This document shows positions 50,211-58,412 of a stretch of DNA of 64,000 nt, piece after piece. Position 1 is the stretch's first letter, and each line of letters opens with the position of its first letter. The stretch is taken from assembly GCA_035528415.1 (NCBI GenBank), contig DATKYQ010000053.1, forward strand, positions 11,309 through 75,308, in the 5' to 3' direction. This stretch comes from DATKYQ01 sp035528415. GTDB lineage: Bacteria; Myxococcota; B64-G9. Made by a program: the position numbers and the translations under genes. The notes beneath the pieces are model-generated. The model saw only the letters and a list, made by a program, of their open reading frames with translations, had not been told where the DNA came from and ran no database searches.

Positions 50211-52970
50211 ATGAAGCACAAAGTCACGTTTCAGGCGAGAACAAGCATCGGCAGCTTGCTTATTCTCATCGGCGCACTTGCCGTTCTTGGTCTGGGGCTG
50301 GGAGCTTGCACGGGCCCGGCAGGCGATGACGGGCCGATCGGTCCCTCGGGCACCGGCTGCACCGTGACCGACAATGGAGACGGTAGCAGCACCATCTCCT
50401 GTGACGACGGCACGACGGCGACGGTTTCCAACGGGCAGCCCGGACAAGCCGGATCTGCTTGCTGGGATCTCGACAACAACGGAAGCTGCGACGCGGCCAG
50501 CGAAGACATCGACGGCGACGGCGGTTGCACCGTCGCAGACTGCGCCGGTCAGTCGATCGGGTTGATAGCGGGAACCGTAACCAACAGCTTGAGCGGGGCG
50601 GCTGTAAGCGGGGCAACCGTTACGCTCGACCCGGACGTCGGCGTTACCATCAGCACAGACAACAACGGAGACTATAGCGCTGAGCTGCCGGTCGGCAGCT
50701 ACTCGCTCACATTCGAGAAAGGCTACTTCACCTCCGACATGGAGACGATCTCGATAGTGGCCGGAGGAGCTTTGGTGCGGGACGTAACCCTGGTACCGAC
50801 CAGCCCGGTGATTGTCAGCGCCGGAGGCGATCAGATCGGCGCGGTAGACGGAGATGTCACCCTCATGGGCACGGTCGAGATCATGGACGGATCGACAATC
50901 AGCGGCTATGCCTGGACTCGCAGCGGAGGCGAGGCGCCGGACGTGGCCATCAGCGGCGAAGACAGCGACAGCGCCACTGTGACCCTGGCCGGTATGCCGG
51001 AATACAAAGCGGTCCTGGCCGAATTGCTCATGGTCCCCGACCGCCTGATGGTGCTGGGCATCAACCCGCACGCGCTGGCAGAGGTCGAAATGGCCGAGTA
51101 TGAGCTTAGCGTGACAACCTCGAGCGGAGTATACACCGACAGCGTGGATGTCACGGTCGCTTTGCCCTTCAAGGTCAACCCGGGCATCAGAAATGTGCCT
51201 CTCGGCGTTCCCATCCTGGTTCAGGGTGTCGACGCGGCATCCTATGACTGGTCGTTGACAGCCAAGCCTGCAGGTTCTGCCGCATCCGTCAACGATGCGA
51301 CACTGGTAATACCCGATTTCACACCCGATGTTGCCGGGCAGTACACACTGACGGATTCGGTCAGCGGCGACAGTCTCGACATATTTGCGGGCACTTGGCA
51401 AGGTGGGATAACCGGCATGGACGCCAACGGACGGCCTGAGGCCGGCGCTTGCACCAGCTGCCACAAACCAGGCGGGGCGCCCGATAAGTTCGACGAGTGG
51501 AAAGAGACCGGCCATGCCGAGATCTTCACCGACAACCTCAACGCTGGCGGCCATTACGGCGAGAGTTGTCTTGTCTGTCACACGGTCGGTTACAACACGG
51601 ATGCCGTCAACGGCGGTGTCGACGATGCTTCCGACTTTTCCGATTTCCTGAATGCCGGTCTGCTCGGCCATGCGGGCGCAGACAACTGGGCCACAGTGCT
51701 CAACGACTACCCCAACACCGCCAAGCTCGCCAACGTCCAGTGCGAGAACTGCCACGGTCCCAACAACAGCGACCTGCACATGAACGGTACCACCGGCGAC
51801 TCCGAGCGCGTAAGCATCAGCGCCGACGTCTGCGGCGCGTGCCACGGCGAGCCCGAACGCCACGGACGCTTCCAGCAATGGCAGCGAAGCGGACACGCCA
51901 ACTTCGATCTCTCGATCGAGCAGGCGACCGTCGAGGGCCGCGGCTCGACCGCTGCGCACTGCGGCCGCTGCCATGCCGGCCAAGGCTTTTTGGCCTGGAT
52001 CGACCAGGGTGATCTTACTAAATGGATCCAGGGCGCGGGTGGGAACGCCACCGTCCAGGAACTGACGGACCTCGGAATGACCGACGCCAGCGTGCAGCCC
52101 CAGACATGTGTGGTCTGCCACGATCCGCACGACGAAGGCTCGATTACGGGTGAGCCCAACAACGCCAACGTGCGAATTGCCGGCAGCACCACTATGCTTC
52201 CGGCGGGATTCGCGGCGATTGGCGTCGGGCGCGGCGCAATCTGCATGACTTGCCACAACACGCGCAACGGGGCGCACAACGATACGGCCGGAGACCCGGG
52301 CGACTTCTCGGCGCCGCACACTCCGTCGCAGACCGACGTCTTGATGGGCCAAAACGCCTACTTCGTATCGGTCGGCCAGCGCTCACCGCACTCGTACCTT
52401 CCCGACAGTTGCACCAACTGCCACATGGAGCAGACCGATCCGCCCGCCGATCTGAGCTACGAGTTGGGCGGTACGAACCACTCCTTCTCGGCCGGCTTGT
52501 CTATTTGCGCAAACTGCCACGGCGAGTTCGACGGCGCCGGCCTACAGGACGCAATGCAGGCTCAACTCGATGCGCTGGCTGACTACATAGGCCAGCAGGC
52601 CATGGACAATCTCAACAGCCTGGCAAGCTTCTGGGTCGACGTTAGCGGGACCCTGGTGCAAGTGGATCTGACCGCCAACACGGTTGACGCGGCGGTTCTA
52701 ACGGAGATCCATGGGCAGGAGGCTTTAGAACTCACCATGGCGAACCAGGTCGATCTCGGCGCGGGCCTGACAAATATCATCGACGTCAACTTGGGCAATC
52801 TGTACCTGGACGCGGCCGGAAGCACCCCGGTATATGGAATGGACGGCAACATGACCCGGGCCGCATGGAACTACTTTCTGCTCCACGGCGACGGCAGCGA
52901 GGGAGTCCACAACCCGGGCTTCGTTCAGGACGTGATCAACGCCACCATGATCCAGGATCTTGACAACTGA
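50211..52970 (+). CDS. Surface 9-heme c-type cytochrome lipoprotein with collagen-like and carboxypeptidase-regulatory-like modules
   Basis: 919 residues. The signal peptide ends in lipobox LGLGAC, followed by a short collagen-like GPAGDDGPIGPSG run and a calcium-loop-like DLDNNGSCD / DIDGDGGC segment. Residues ~115-200 are a CarboxypepD_reg-like beta-sandwich (GLIAGTVTNSLSGAAVSGA), then Ig-like strands to ~410. Nine CXXCH motifs (CTSCH, CLVCH, CENCH, CGACH, CGRCH, CVVCH, CMTCH, CTNCH, CANCH) lie between ~425 and ~770; the C-terminal ~150 residues are heme-free. Probably a cell-surface terminal electron carrier. It follows a sigma-54-like promoter. Confidence 0.9.
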   Translation: MKHKVTFQARTSIGSLLILIGALAVLGLGLGACTGPAGDDGPIGPSGTGCTVTDNGDGSSTISCDDGTTATVSNGQPGQAGSACWDLDNNGSCDAASEDIDGDGGCTVADCAGQSIGLIAGTVTNSLSGAAVSGATVTLDPDVGVTISTDNNGDYSAELPVGSYSLTFEKGYFTSDMETISIVAGGALVRDVTLVPTSPVIVSAGGDQIGAVDGDVTLMGTVEIMDGSTISGYAWTRSGGEAPDVAISGEDSDSATVTLAGMPEYKAVLAELLMVPDRLMVLGINPHALAEVEMAEYELSVTTSSGVYTDSVDVTVALPFKVNPGIRNVPLGVPILVQGVDAASYDWSLTAKPAGSAASVNDATLVIPDFTPDVAGQYTLTDSVSGDSLDIFAGTWQGGITGMDANGRPEAGACTSCHKPGGAPDKFDEWKETGHAEIFTDNLNAGGHYGESCLVCHTVGYNTDAVNGGVDDASDFSDFLNAGLLGHAGADNWATVLNDYPNTAKLANVQCENCHGPNNSDLHMNGTTGDSERVSISADVCGACHGEPERHGRFQQWQRSGHANFDLSIEQATVEGRGSTAAHCGRCHAGQGFLAWIDQGDLTKWIQGAGGNATVQELTDLGMTDASVQPQTCVVCHDPHDEGSITGEPNNANVRIAGSTTMLPAGFAAIGVGRGAICMTCHNTRNGAHNDTAGDPGDFSAPHTPSQTDVLMGQNAYFVSVGQRSPHSYLPDSCTNCHMEQTDPPADLSYELGGTNHSFSAGLSICANCHGEFDGAGLQDAMQAQLDALADYIGQQAMDNLNSLASFWVDVSGTLVQVDLTANTVDAAVLTEIHGQEALELTMANQVDLGAGLTNIIDVNLGNLYLDAAGSTPVYGMDGNMTRAAWNYFLLHGDGSEGVHNPGFVQDVINATMIQDLDN

Positions 52971-52979
52971 CATGACAAA

Positions 52980-53005
52980 GGGGGGAAGGCCTATGCCTTC
53001 CCCCC
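52980..53005. terminator. Bidirectional terminator between two convergent cytochrome genes
   Basis: GGGGGGAAGGC (52980-52990) and GCCTTCCCCCC (52995-53005) form a perfect 11-bp stem with a CTAT loop, flanked by AAA on both sides. It lies between convergent stops at 52970 and 53027. Confidence 0.85.
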
Positions 53006-53026
53006 AAATTTCTATACGACCTGTCT

Positions 53027-54592
53027 TTATTCGGTAAGCTGCGCGAGCCCCTGAAGCGATTCGGGCAAGTCTGCGGGTTTTTCATCCTCGGCCAGGATCT
53101 CGTGGCACAGATCGCAATCCTGGCTGATGGTCTTGCCGTCCTTAGTCGCGTGTTTGTCGTCGTGGCAGCGGAAACAACCGCGTTTGTCCTCTTCATCGCC
53201 GCGATGTCCCAGATGATTCGAGTAGGTGTCCCAGCCGATCTTCATCGCCGGGTAAATATTGCGCCTGTAAATTTCGGCCAGGGCTTGTGCCTGTGAGTTG
53301 ATTGTTTCAGGAGTCAGAGAGACTTCTTTATGCTGTTGGGTGTAGATCGTTTTCATCGCGCGGGCGAATATCTCGGCGGCATGCTCGCGGTCGGTAGCTT
53401 CGTTTTTCAAGAGGCCGACCGTAACCTCCCGCAGGAAGGGAACGCCACGATCGAGAGCGCCCGAGGCAAGCGCCTTGTCGACGGCTGCTTCGGCAGAACC
53501 GTCGTATGCATGGGTGGGACGGTTGTGACAGTCGACACAGTCCATGACCCTTTCTTCAGCCACGGCCGGCGTGCCGGGTTCCCCTGGAGCGAACTCCGCA
53601 ACCACCTTGCCCTTCTCCAAGCGGGTGATCTTGCCAATTCGTTCGCGCTTGTCGTCTAAAGCCTGGTAGCGTACCTGCACGTCCGGACTGACGTGCCAGT
53701 GGATGCCGTGATAGCGACCGCGTGCGTCCGCGCCGCCCACCTTGAGCAACAAGGCCGTGACCTTGGGCGTGTTTTCGCGATCGGTGCCGAAGTGCCTGAA
53801 AAACGCGACCCGGTTGCCGTGGAACTTGGCCGGCCAGTGACACTGTTCGCAGGTATCGCGGGCGGGGCGCAACTCCTTGACGGGCGAGGGGATGGGCCGG
53901 TGATAAGAACCTGATAAAACCGCCCAGACTTGTCGCAGCCCGGAGATCTTGGACTTGACCGCCCAGGAAGCGCCCGAGCCTATGTGACATTCGACGCACT
54001 TGATCCGCGAGTGCGGCGAGCGAAGGTATGCATTGTACTCTGGTTCCATCACGCTGTGGCAGAGTTTGCCGCAGAAGGCCGTCGAGTCCATGAACACTAA
54101 AGCGCTGTGGCCGGCCGCGCCGACTATAACGATGTTGATAAAAGATACCGTCGCGAAAAACACGATCCGCCTGCGCGCCCGTCGATCGCTAACCGCCGCC
54201 CGAAAAGCCGCCTGAATAGGATCGGGCAGCACCGCCTTGCGCCGCGACTCGAACCAGAGACCCAACGGGATTAAAAGCAGGCCGAAAATGAACATGGCGG
54301 GTATGACCAGGAAGGCCAGTGCAGAAGTGTAGGGACTGGTCGTCTCGGAGACCGCCTGAGCGGCCAAAGCCAGGATGATTGTGCAGGCGGATACCGTTGT
54401 GATCGCCGTGCCGGTCAGGGATACCCAGTTTCCCCACAAGCGGGGCAAAAAAGACAGGATCCCGCGGAGAATGTTGCGCTTGTCGTGTTGGGAAGAATCA
54501 CCGTTCCCGGCAGTTTCGTTCGGAGTCTGCTCGGTCACTGGAGTCTGCTCGGTCACCGGAGTCGTCTTGCTGTCATTGTCATTTTCTGCCAT
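53027..54592 (-). CDS. NapC/NirT-family inner-membrane cytochrome c (ImcH-like quinol dehydrogenase)
   Basis: 521 residues from the ATG at 54592 (GGAGG 10 nt upstream). Residues 1-45 are hydrophilic with a TPVTEQ repeat. Three membrane helices (~60-85, ~95-120, ~145-168) precede a periplasmic domain with one CX3CH (FCGKLCHSVMEPEYNAY, the NapC/NirT first-heme signature) and five CXXCH motifs (CVECH, CEQCH, CVDCH, CFRCH, CDLCH). NapC-type proteins oxidise menaquinol; size, helix number and CX3CH recall Geobacter ImcH, used for high-potential acceptors. A sigma-54-type promoter is at 54638-54653. Confidence 0.88.
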   Translation of the reverse strand: MAENDNDSKTTPVTEQTPVTEQTPNETAGNGDSSQHDKRNILRGILSFLPRLWGNWVSLTGTAITTVSACTIILALAAQAVSETTSPYTSALAFLVIPAMFIFGLLLIPLGLWFESRRKAVLPDPIQAAFRAAVSDRRARRRIVFFATVSFINIVIVGAAGHSALVFMDSTAFCGKLCHSVMEPEYNAYLRSPHSRIKCVECHIGSGASWAVKSKISGLRQVWAVLSGSYHRPIPSPVKELRPARDTCEQCHWPAKFHGNRVAFFRHFGTDRENTPKVTALLLKVGGADARGRYHGIHWHVSPDVQVRYQALDDKRERIGKITRLEKGKVVAEFAPGEPGTPAVAEERVMDCVDCHNRPTHAYDGSAEAAVDKALASGALDRGVPFLREVTVGLLKNEATDREHAAEIFARAMKTIYTQQHKEVSLTPETINSQAQALAEIYRRNIYPAMKIGWDTYSNHLGHRGDEEDKRGCFRCHDDKHATKDGKTISQDCDLCHEILAEDEKPADLPESLQGLAQLTE

Positions 54593-54637
54593 GAAAGGTT
54601 TACCTCCATTGTCGAGATCACGCGAGTTCGTTATTTT

Positions 54638-54653
54638 AGCAAGAAACATACCA
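54638..54653 (-). promoter_or_regulatory. Sigma-54-like promoter of the ImcH-like gene
   Basis: Minus strand TGGTATGTTTCTTGCT: GG-10-GC spacing, two mismatches at -24. Predicted start is near 54627, 35 bp before the ATG. Confidence 0.72.
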
Positions 54654-54675
54654 ATTGGAACTGTTCTGAAAACAC

Positions 54676-54704
54676 TTGACAGTGCCATGATCGATCACTA
54701 TAGT
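54676..54704 (+). promoter_or_regulatory. Strong sigma-70 promoter of the cysK-larE-desulfurase operon
   Basis: TTGACA (54676-54681), 17 bp, TATAGT (54699-54704). The spacer contains a perfect 10-bp palindrome TGATCGATCA (54688-54697), a possible operator. The 89-bp leader also has a small hairpin (CGGAG / CTCCG). Confidence 0.75.
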
Positions 54705-54793
54705 CTACAAAGTTGCTTGACATTAGGTTGTATGATTTTCGGAGACACTCCGGGTAAGAACGGAAGCGGACACTGGTGGAAGGAGAGGCTGAA

Positions 54794-55720
54794 ATGAAAA
54801 TCGCAAAAGACATTACCGAGCTTGTGGGTAAGACTCCATTGGTTGAACTGGGAAAGATCGGGGCGGGGTTGCCGGGCAAGGTGATTGCCAAGCTCGAAAG
54901 CTTCAATCCTTGTTCGAGCGTCAAGGATCGCATCGGCTTAGGGATGATCGCGGCGGCCGAGAAGGCGGGGAAGATCTCGGGCGACACCGTGCTTGTCGAG
55001 CCGACCAGCGGCAACACCGGCATCGCTTTGGCCTTCGTGGCCGCCGCGCGAGGTTACCGGCTGGTGTTGGTGATGCCCGACACCATGAGCATCGAGCGCC
55101 GCAAATTGCTTTCCGCCCTGGGAGCCGAGCTGATTCTGACTCCGGGAGCCGAGGGCATGCCGGGGGCGATCCGCAAAGCCGAGGAGCTTTCCGCGGATGA
55201 CAACCATTTGCTCTTACAACAATTCGAAAACGCGGCCAACCCCGAGGCCCACAGGCTTACGACAGCGGAGGAGATCTGGCAAGACACGGACGGCAAGGTA
55301 GACATCCTGATTTCCGGCGTCGGCACCGGAGGAACCATTACCGGAGTAGCCGAGGTGCTCAAGAAGCGCAAGCCTTCTTTCCGGGCCGTGGCCGTCGAGC
55401 CCGTCGAATCGGCGGTTCTTTCGGGCGGCAAACCCGGGGCGCACAAGATCCAGGGCATCGGGGCCGGTTTCGTGCCCAAGGTGCTGCGCATGGATCTGGT
55501 GGACGAGGTCATCGGTGTGAGCGCGGAAAATTCGGGAACGCTGGCCAGGCGCCTGGCAAAAGAGGAAGGAATTTTAGCCGGCATATCATCCGGGGCAGCC
55601 GTCTGGGCGGCGCTCGAGGTGGCCCGCCGGCCGGAAAGCGAGGACAAGCTGATTGTCGTCATCTTGCCGGATAGCGGAGAACGCTACCTGAGTACCTGGC
55701 TATTTCAGGAGACAGACTGA
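54794..55720 (+). CDS. cysK: Cysteine synthase (O-acetylserine sulfhydrylase)
   Basis: 308 residues from the ATG at 54794, preceded by GGAGAGG. The PLP Lys is in NPCSSVKDRIG, the substrate loop in TSGNTGIALAF, the phosphate-binding glycine loop in SGVGTGGTITG, and SGAAVWAALEVA is near the end. It makes cysteine from O-acetylserine and sulfide. First gene of a sulfur operon; it shares one base with larE, so cysteine production is coupled to genes that use cysteine sulfur. Confidence 0.96.
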   Translation: MKIAKDITELVGKTPLVELGKIGAGLPGKVIAKLESFNPCSSVKDRIGLGMIAAAEKAGKISGDTVLVEPTSGNTGIALAFVAAARGYRLVLVMPDTMSIERRKLLSALGAELILTPGAEGMPGAIRKAEELSADDNHLLLQQFENAANPEAHRLTTAEEIWQDTDGKVDILISGVGTGGTITGVAEVLKKRKPSFRAVAVEPVESAVLSGGKPGAHKIQGIGAGFVPKVLRMDLVDEVIGVSAENSGTLARRLAKEEGILAGISSGAAVWAALEVARRPESEDKLIVVILPDSGERYLSTWLFQETD

Positions 55721-56517
55721 TGTCGCCGAGCTACGAGAAGTTGAAAGACCACTTGCGCCCGCTGAAAAGCGCCCTGGTGGCCTTTTCCGGCGGTGTGGAC
55801 AGCAGCCTGCTCCTCTGCGCGGCGCTGGATACTTTCGGCGGCAGGGTTCTGGCCGTGACAGCCAACTCGCCACTGTTTCCCGCCAGGGAACTGGAGGCCG
55901 CTCGCAGGATAGCGGCGCAGCTTGGCGCGCGGCACAGGGTGATCGAAACCAATGAACTTGCCGACCCAGCGTTTCGAGCCAACACCCCGGAACGCTGCTA
56001 TCACTGCAAGAAACACCTGTTCGGCAGGCTAATGCAGATGGCCACAGAGGAGGGGTTGGCGGTCGTGCTCGACGGAGCCAACTTCGACGACCAGGATGAT
56101 TACCGGCCCGGGATGCGCGCGGCAGCCGAGTTGGGAGTACGCTCACCGTACGTTGAGATGGGTTTCGGCAAAGAGCTAATTCGCAATCTGGCAAGGCTGC
56201 GCGGTCTCGAAGTCTGGAACGAGCCCTCGGCGGCCTGCCTGGCCTCGCGGATTCCCTATGGCGACGAGATAAGCGCTGAGCGGCTCGAACGCATCGAGCA
56301 GGCCGAGGACCTTTTGCGCCGGGCGGACTTCAGACAAGTCCGCGCCCGCGATCACGGCAACCTGGTGCGTATAGAGGTCGGGCCCGCCGAGTTGACCCGT
56401 GGATTGGATCCCGACATCAGGGCCGAACTGCTGGCCGGTCTGAAGAAGATCGGTTATATATACGTAACGCTCGATCTGGAGGGTTTCCGTTCGGGCGCCA
56501 TGAACGAGGCGCTATGA
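55720..56517 (+). CDS. larE: ATP-dependent sacrificial sulfur transferase LarE-like protein
   Basis: 265 residues. PP-loop FSGGVDSSLLL, the TPERCYHCKKHLF Cys pair and PSAACLASRIPYGDEIS with the Cys that is sacrificed or coordinates a cluster in LarE proteins. LarE adds sulfur to the nickel-pincer nucleotide precursor; extra Cys (CYHC) could support an Fe-S-type, non-sacrificial variant. No larB, larC or lactate racemase is nearby, so the real substrate may differ. It overlaps the cysteine desulfurase start (ATGA). Confidence 0.9.
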   Translation: MSPSYEKLKDHLRPLKSALVAFSGGVDSSLLLCAALDTFGGRVLAVTANSPLFPARELEAARRIAAQLGARHRVIETNELADPAFRANTPERCYHCKKHLFGRLMQMATEEGLAVVLDGANFDDQDDYRPGMRAAAELGVRSPYVEMGFGKELIRNLARLRGLEVWNEPSAACLASRIPYGDEISAERLERIEQAEDLLRRADFRQVRARDHGNLVRIEVGPAELTRGLDPDIRAELLAGLKKIGYIYVTLDLEGFRSGAMNEAL

Positions 56518-57644
56518 TTTACCTGGACCACAACGCAACCACCCCGGTGTTGCCCGAGGTGTTGGAGCGCATGCTGCCTTACCTGCGTGACCACTTCGGC
56601 AACCCTTCGAGCGGCCACTCCTACGGGCGCCGGGCTCACGACGCCGTGGAGCACGCCCGCGCGCAGGTTGCCGACCTGCTCGGCTGCTCTCCCGACGAGA
56701 TCGTCTTCACCTCGGGCGGGACCGAGTCCAACAACCTGGCCATTCGCGGCGTCACGGCGGCCTTGCCCGAGCGGCGCCACGTGATTACCTCGGTGATCGA
56801 ACACCCGGCCGTCGCCAACCCCTGCAACTATCTCGAGCAACACGGCTTCGAGGTGACCCGGGTCGCGGTCGACGAGCGAGGACAGGTTTTGCCGGCCTCG
56901 GTGGTCTCGCATGTCAGGGACGACACGGCGCTGGTTACGATCATGCACGCCAACAACGAGGTGGGCACAATTCAGCCCATCCGGCGAATTGCGCAAGAAG
57001 CCCATGCCAGTGGCCGCGTCCTGGTGCACTCCGATGCGGCCCAATCCGTGGGCAAGGTTCCCGTGCGCGTGGACGATCTCGACCTGGACCTGCTTTCGGT
57101 CGCGGGACATAAGCTGTATGCGCCCAAGGGCATAGGCGCCCTGTATGTTCGCCGTGGAACTCCGCTGTGCCCGTTCACCCTGGGAGCCGGCCACGAGCGT
57201 GGCCTGCGGCCGGGAACGGAAAACGTGGCCTCCATCGTCGGGCTGGGTGTGGCCTGCCGGATTGCCCGCGAAACTTTGCAAGACGAGTCTCAGCGCGTGC
57301 GTTCTTTGCGCGATCAACTGTGGGAGCAACTGAAATCCGGACTTGCCGGCATCGAGATTAATGGCCATCCGTCCGAGCGACTTCCAAATACCCTGAACGT
57401 GCGCTTTCCAAAAGTGCGGGGCAGCGAATTGCTCAAAATCGCGTCCGAGATCGCCGCCTCGACCGGTTCGGCCTGCCATGAAGGCGGCGAGTCGCCTTCT
57501 TCGGTGCTGCTGGCGATGGGACTCGATGCAGAATCGGCCCTGGGCGCCGTGCGTCTCTCGCTTGGAAGATCGACGACTACAGAACAGGTGCGCCTGGCCG
57601 CCGAGGCGCTCATTGTTGCGCACAGGCAGTTAGTCCATCAATGA
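56514..57644 (+). CDS. Cysteine desulfurase (NifS/IscS family)
   Basis: 376 residues. YLDHNATTPV at the N-terminus, PLP Lys in VAGHKLYAPKGIGALYV, and the persulfide Cys in STGSACHEGGESPSSVLLAMG. It releases sulfur (or selenium) from cysteine (or selenocysteine) as a protein-bound persulfide, here plausibly for LarE or TtcA. No iscU or iscR is adjacent. The end overlaps the convergent ttcA by 15 bp. Confidence 0.93.
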   Translation: MIYLDHNATTPVLPEVLERMLPYLRDHFGNPSSGHSYGRRAHDAVEHARAQVADLLGCSPDEIVFTSGGTESNNLAIRGVTAALPERRHVITSVIEHPAVANPCNYLEQHGFEVTRVAVDERGQVLPASVVSHVRDDTALVTIMHANNEVGTIQPIRRIAQEAHASGRVLVHSDAAQSVGKVPVRVDDLDLDLLSVAGHKLYAPKGIGALYVRRGTPLCPFTLGAGHERGLRPGTENVASIVGLGVACRIARETLQDESQRVRSLRDQLWEQLKSGLAGIEINGHPSERLPNTLNVRFPKVRGSELLKIASEIAASTGSACHEGGESPSSVLLAMGLDAESALGAVRLSLGRSTTTEQVRLAAEALIVAHRQLVHQ

Positions 57645-58412
57645 TCGATCCAGGAGTTGGGCGGGATTCAGGTTGCGCATGGAGGTCAGGATACTCGACT
57701 TCAGGCCGGGGTACCGGCATTCCAGTTTTTCGAGCATGGCCTTGATCGCCCTGCGCTGCTTATTGTCCCTCACTCCGCGGGCGGGGCAGGGACAGCACAC
57801 AATGGGAAATTCGCGCAAGGCGGCATAGGCGGCGATGTCCGTCTCGTCGACGTAGGCAAGAGGCCTGATCACCAGGTTGCGTCCGTCATCGGAGTGCAGC
57901 AGCGGCGGCATGGATTTCAACTCGCCGGCGAAAAACATGTTCAGAAGCAGCGTTTCGATCAGGTCGTCCTTGTGATGTCCCAAGGCGATCTTATTGCAAC
58001 CGAGTTCAGGAGCCAGGCCGTAGAGCGTGCCCCTGCGCAGACGTGAGCACAGTGAGCAGGCGGTCTGGGTCGGCTTCAGCTTGGTCTCGATCAGTTTTGC
58101 GATCTCGCGCTGGCACATGCTGTACTCGAAGCCGCAGGAATCCAGGTGCGCCGCGATGAGGTCCTGGCGGAAGCCTGGAAAACCTTGGTCGATGTTTACG
58201 GCAATGAGAGAAAAGGAAATCGGGGACTTGCGACGCAGCTTCTCGATGACGTGCAACAGTGTATACGAATCTTTACCACCCGAAACGGCTACCAGGATTC
58301 GGTCGCCCTTTGTTATCATCCCGAAGTCTGTGACGGCCCGGCCGAGCTTGCGCAGTATACGTCGCTCCAAGCCGGTTCTTTCCCCGGTCGCCGTTATTCC
58401 GGTCGATACCAT
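57630..58412 (-). CDS. ttcA: tRNA 2-thiocytidine synthetase TtcA-like protein
   Basis: 260 residues from the ATG at 58412, which overlaps the upstream gene's stop (ATGA). PP-loop VAVSGGKDSYTLL and the central CSLCSRLRRG CXXC of TtcA-type cluster-dependent thiolases, then ALGHHKDDLIETLLLNMFF. It thiolates C32 of certain tRNAs using an Fe-S cluster and persulfide sulfur, which the convergent desulfurase could supply. Confidence 0.9.
   Translation of the reverse strand: MVSTGITATGERTGLERRILRKLGRAVTDFGMITKGDRILVAVSGGKDSYTLLHVIEKLRRKSPISFSLIAVNIDQGFPGFRQDLIAAHLDSCGFEYSMCQREIAKLIETKLKPTQTACSLCSRLRRGTLYGLAPELGCNKIALGHHKDDLIETLLLNMFFAGELKSMPPLLHSDDGRNLVIRPLAYVDETDIAAYAALREFPIVCCPCPARGVRDNKQRRAIKAMLEKLECRYPGLKSSILTSMRNLNPAQLLDRSLMD

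Noticed and set aside
50190..52352. 720-residue minus-strand ORF opposite the 9-heme lipoprotein
   Set aside because: Antisense of a gene with nine ordered CXXCH motifs, signal peptide and promoter; the antisense frame has no domain pattern.
56454..57623. 389-residue minus-strand ORF opposite the cysteine desulfurase
   Set aside because: Shadow of a complete desulfurase gene with all catalytic residues.
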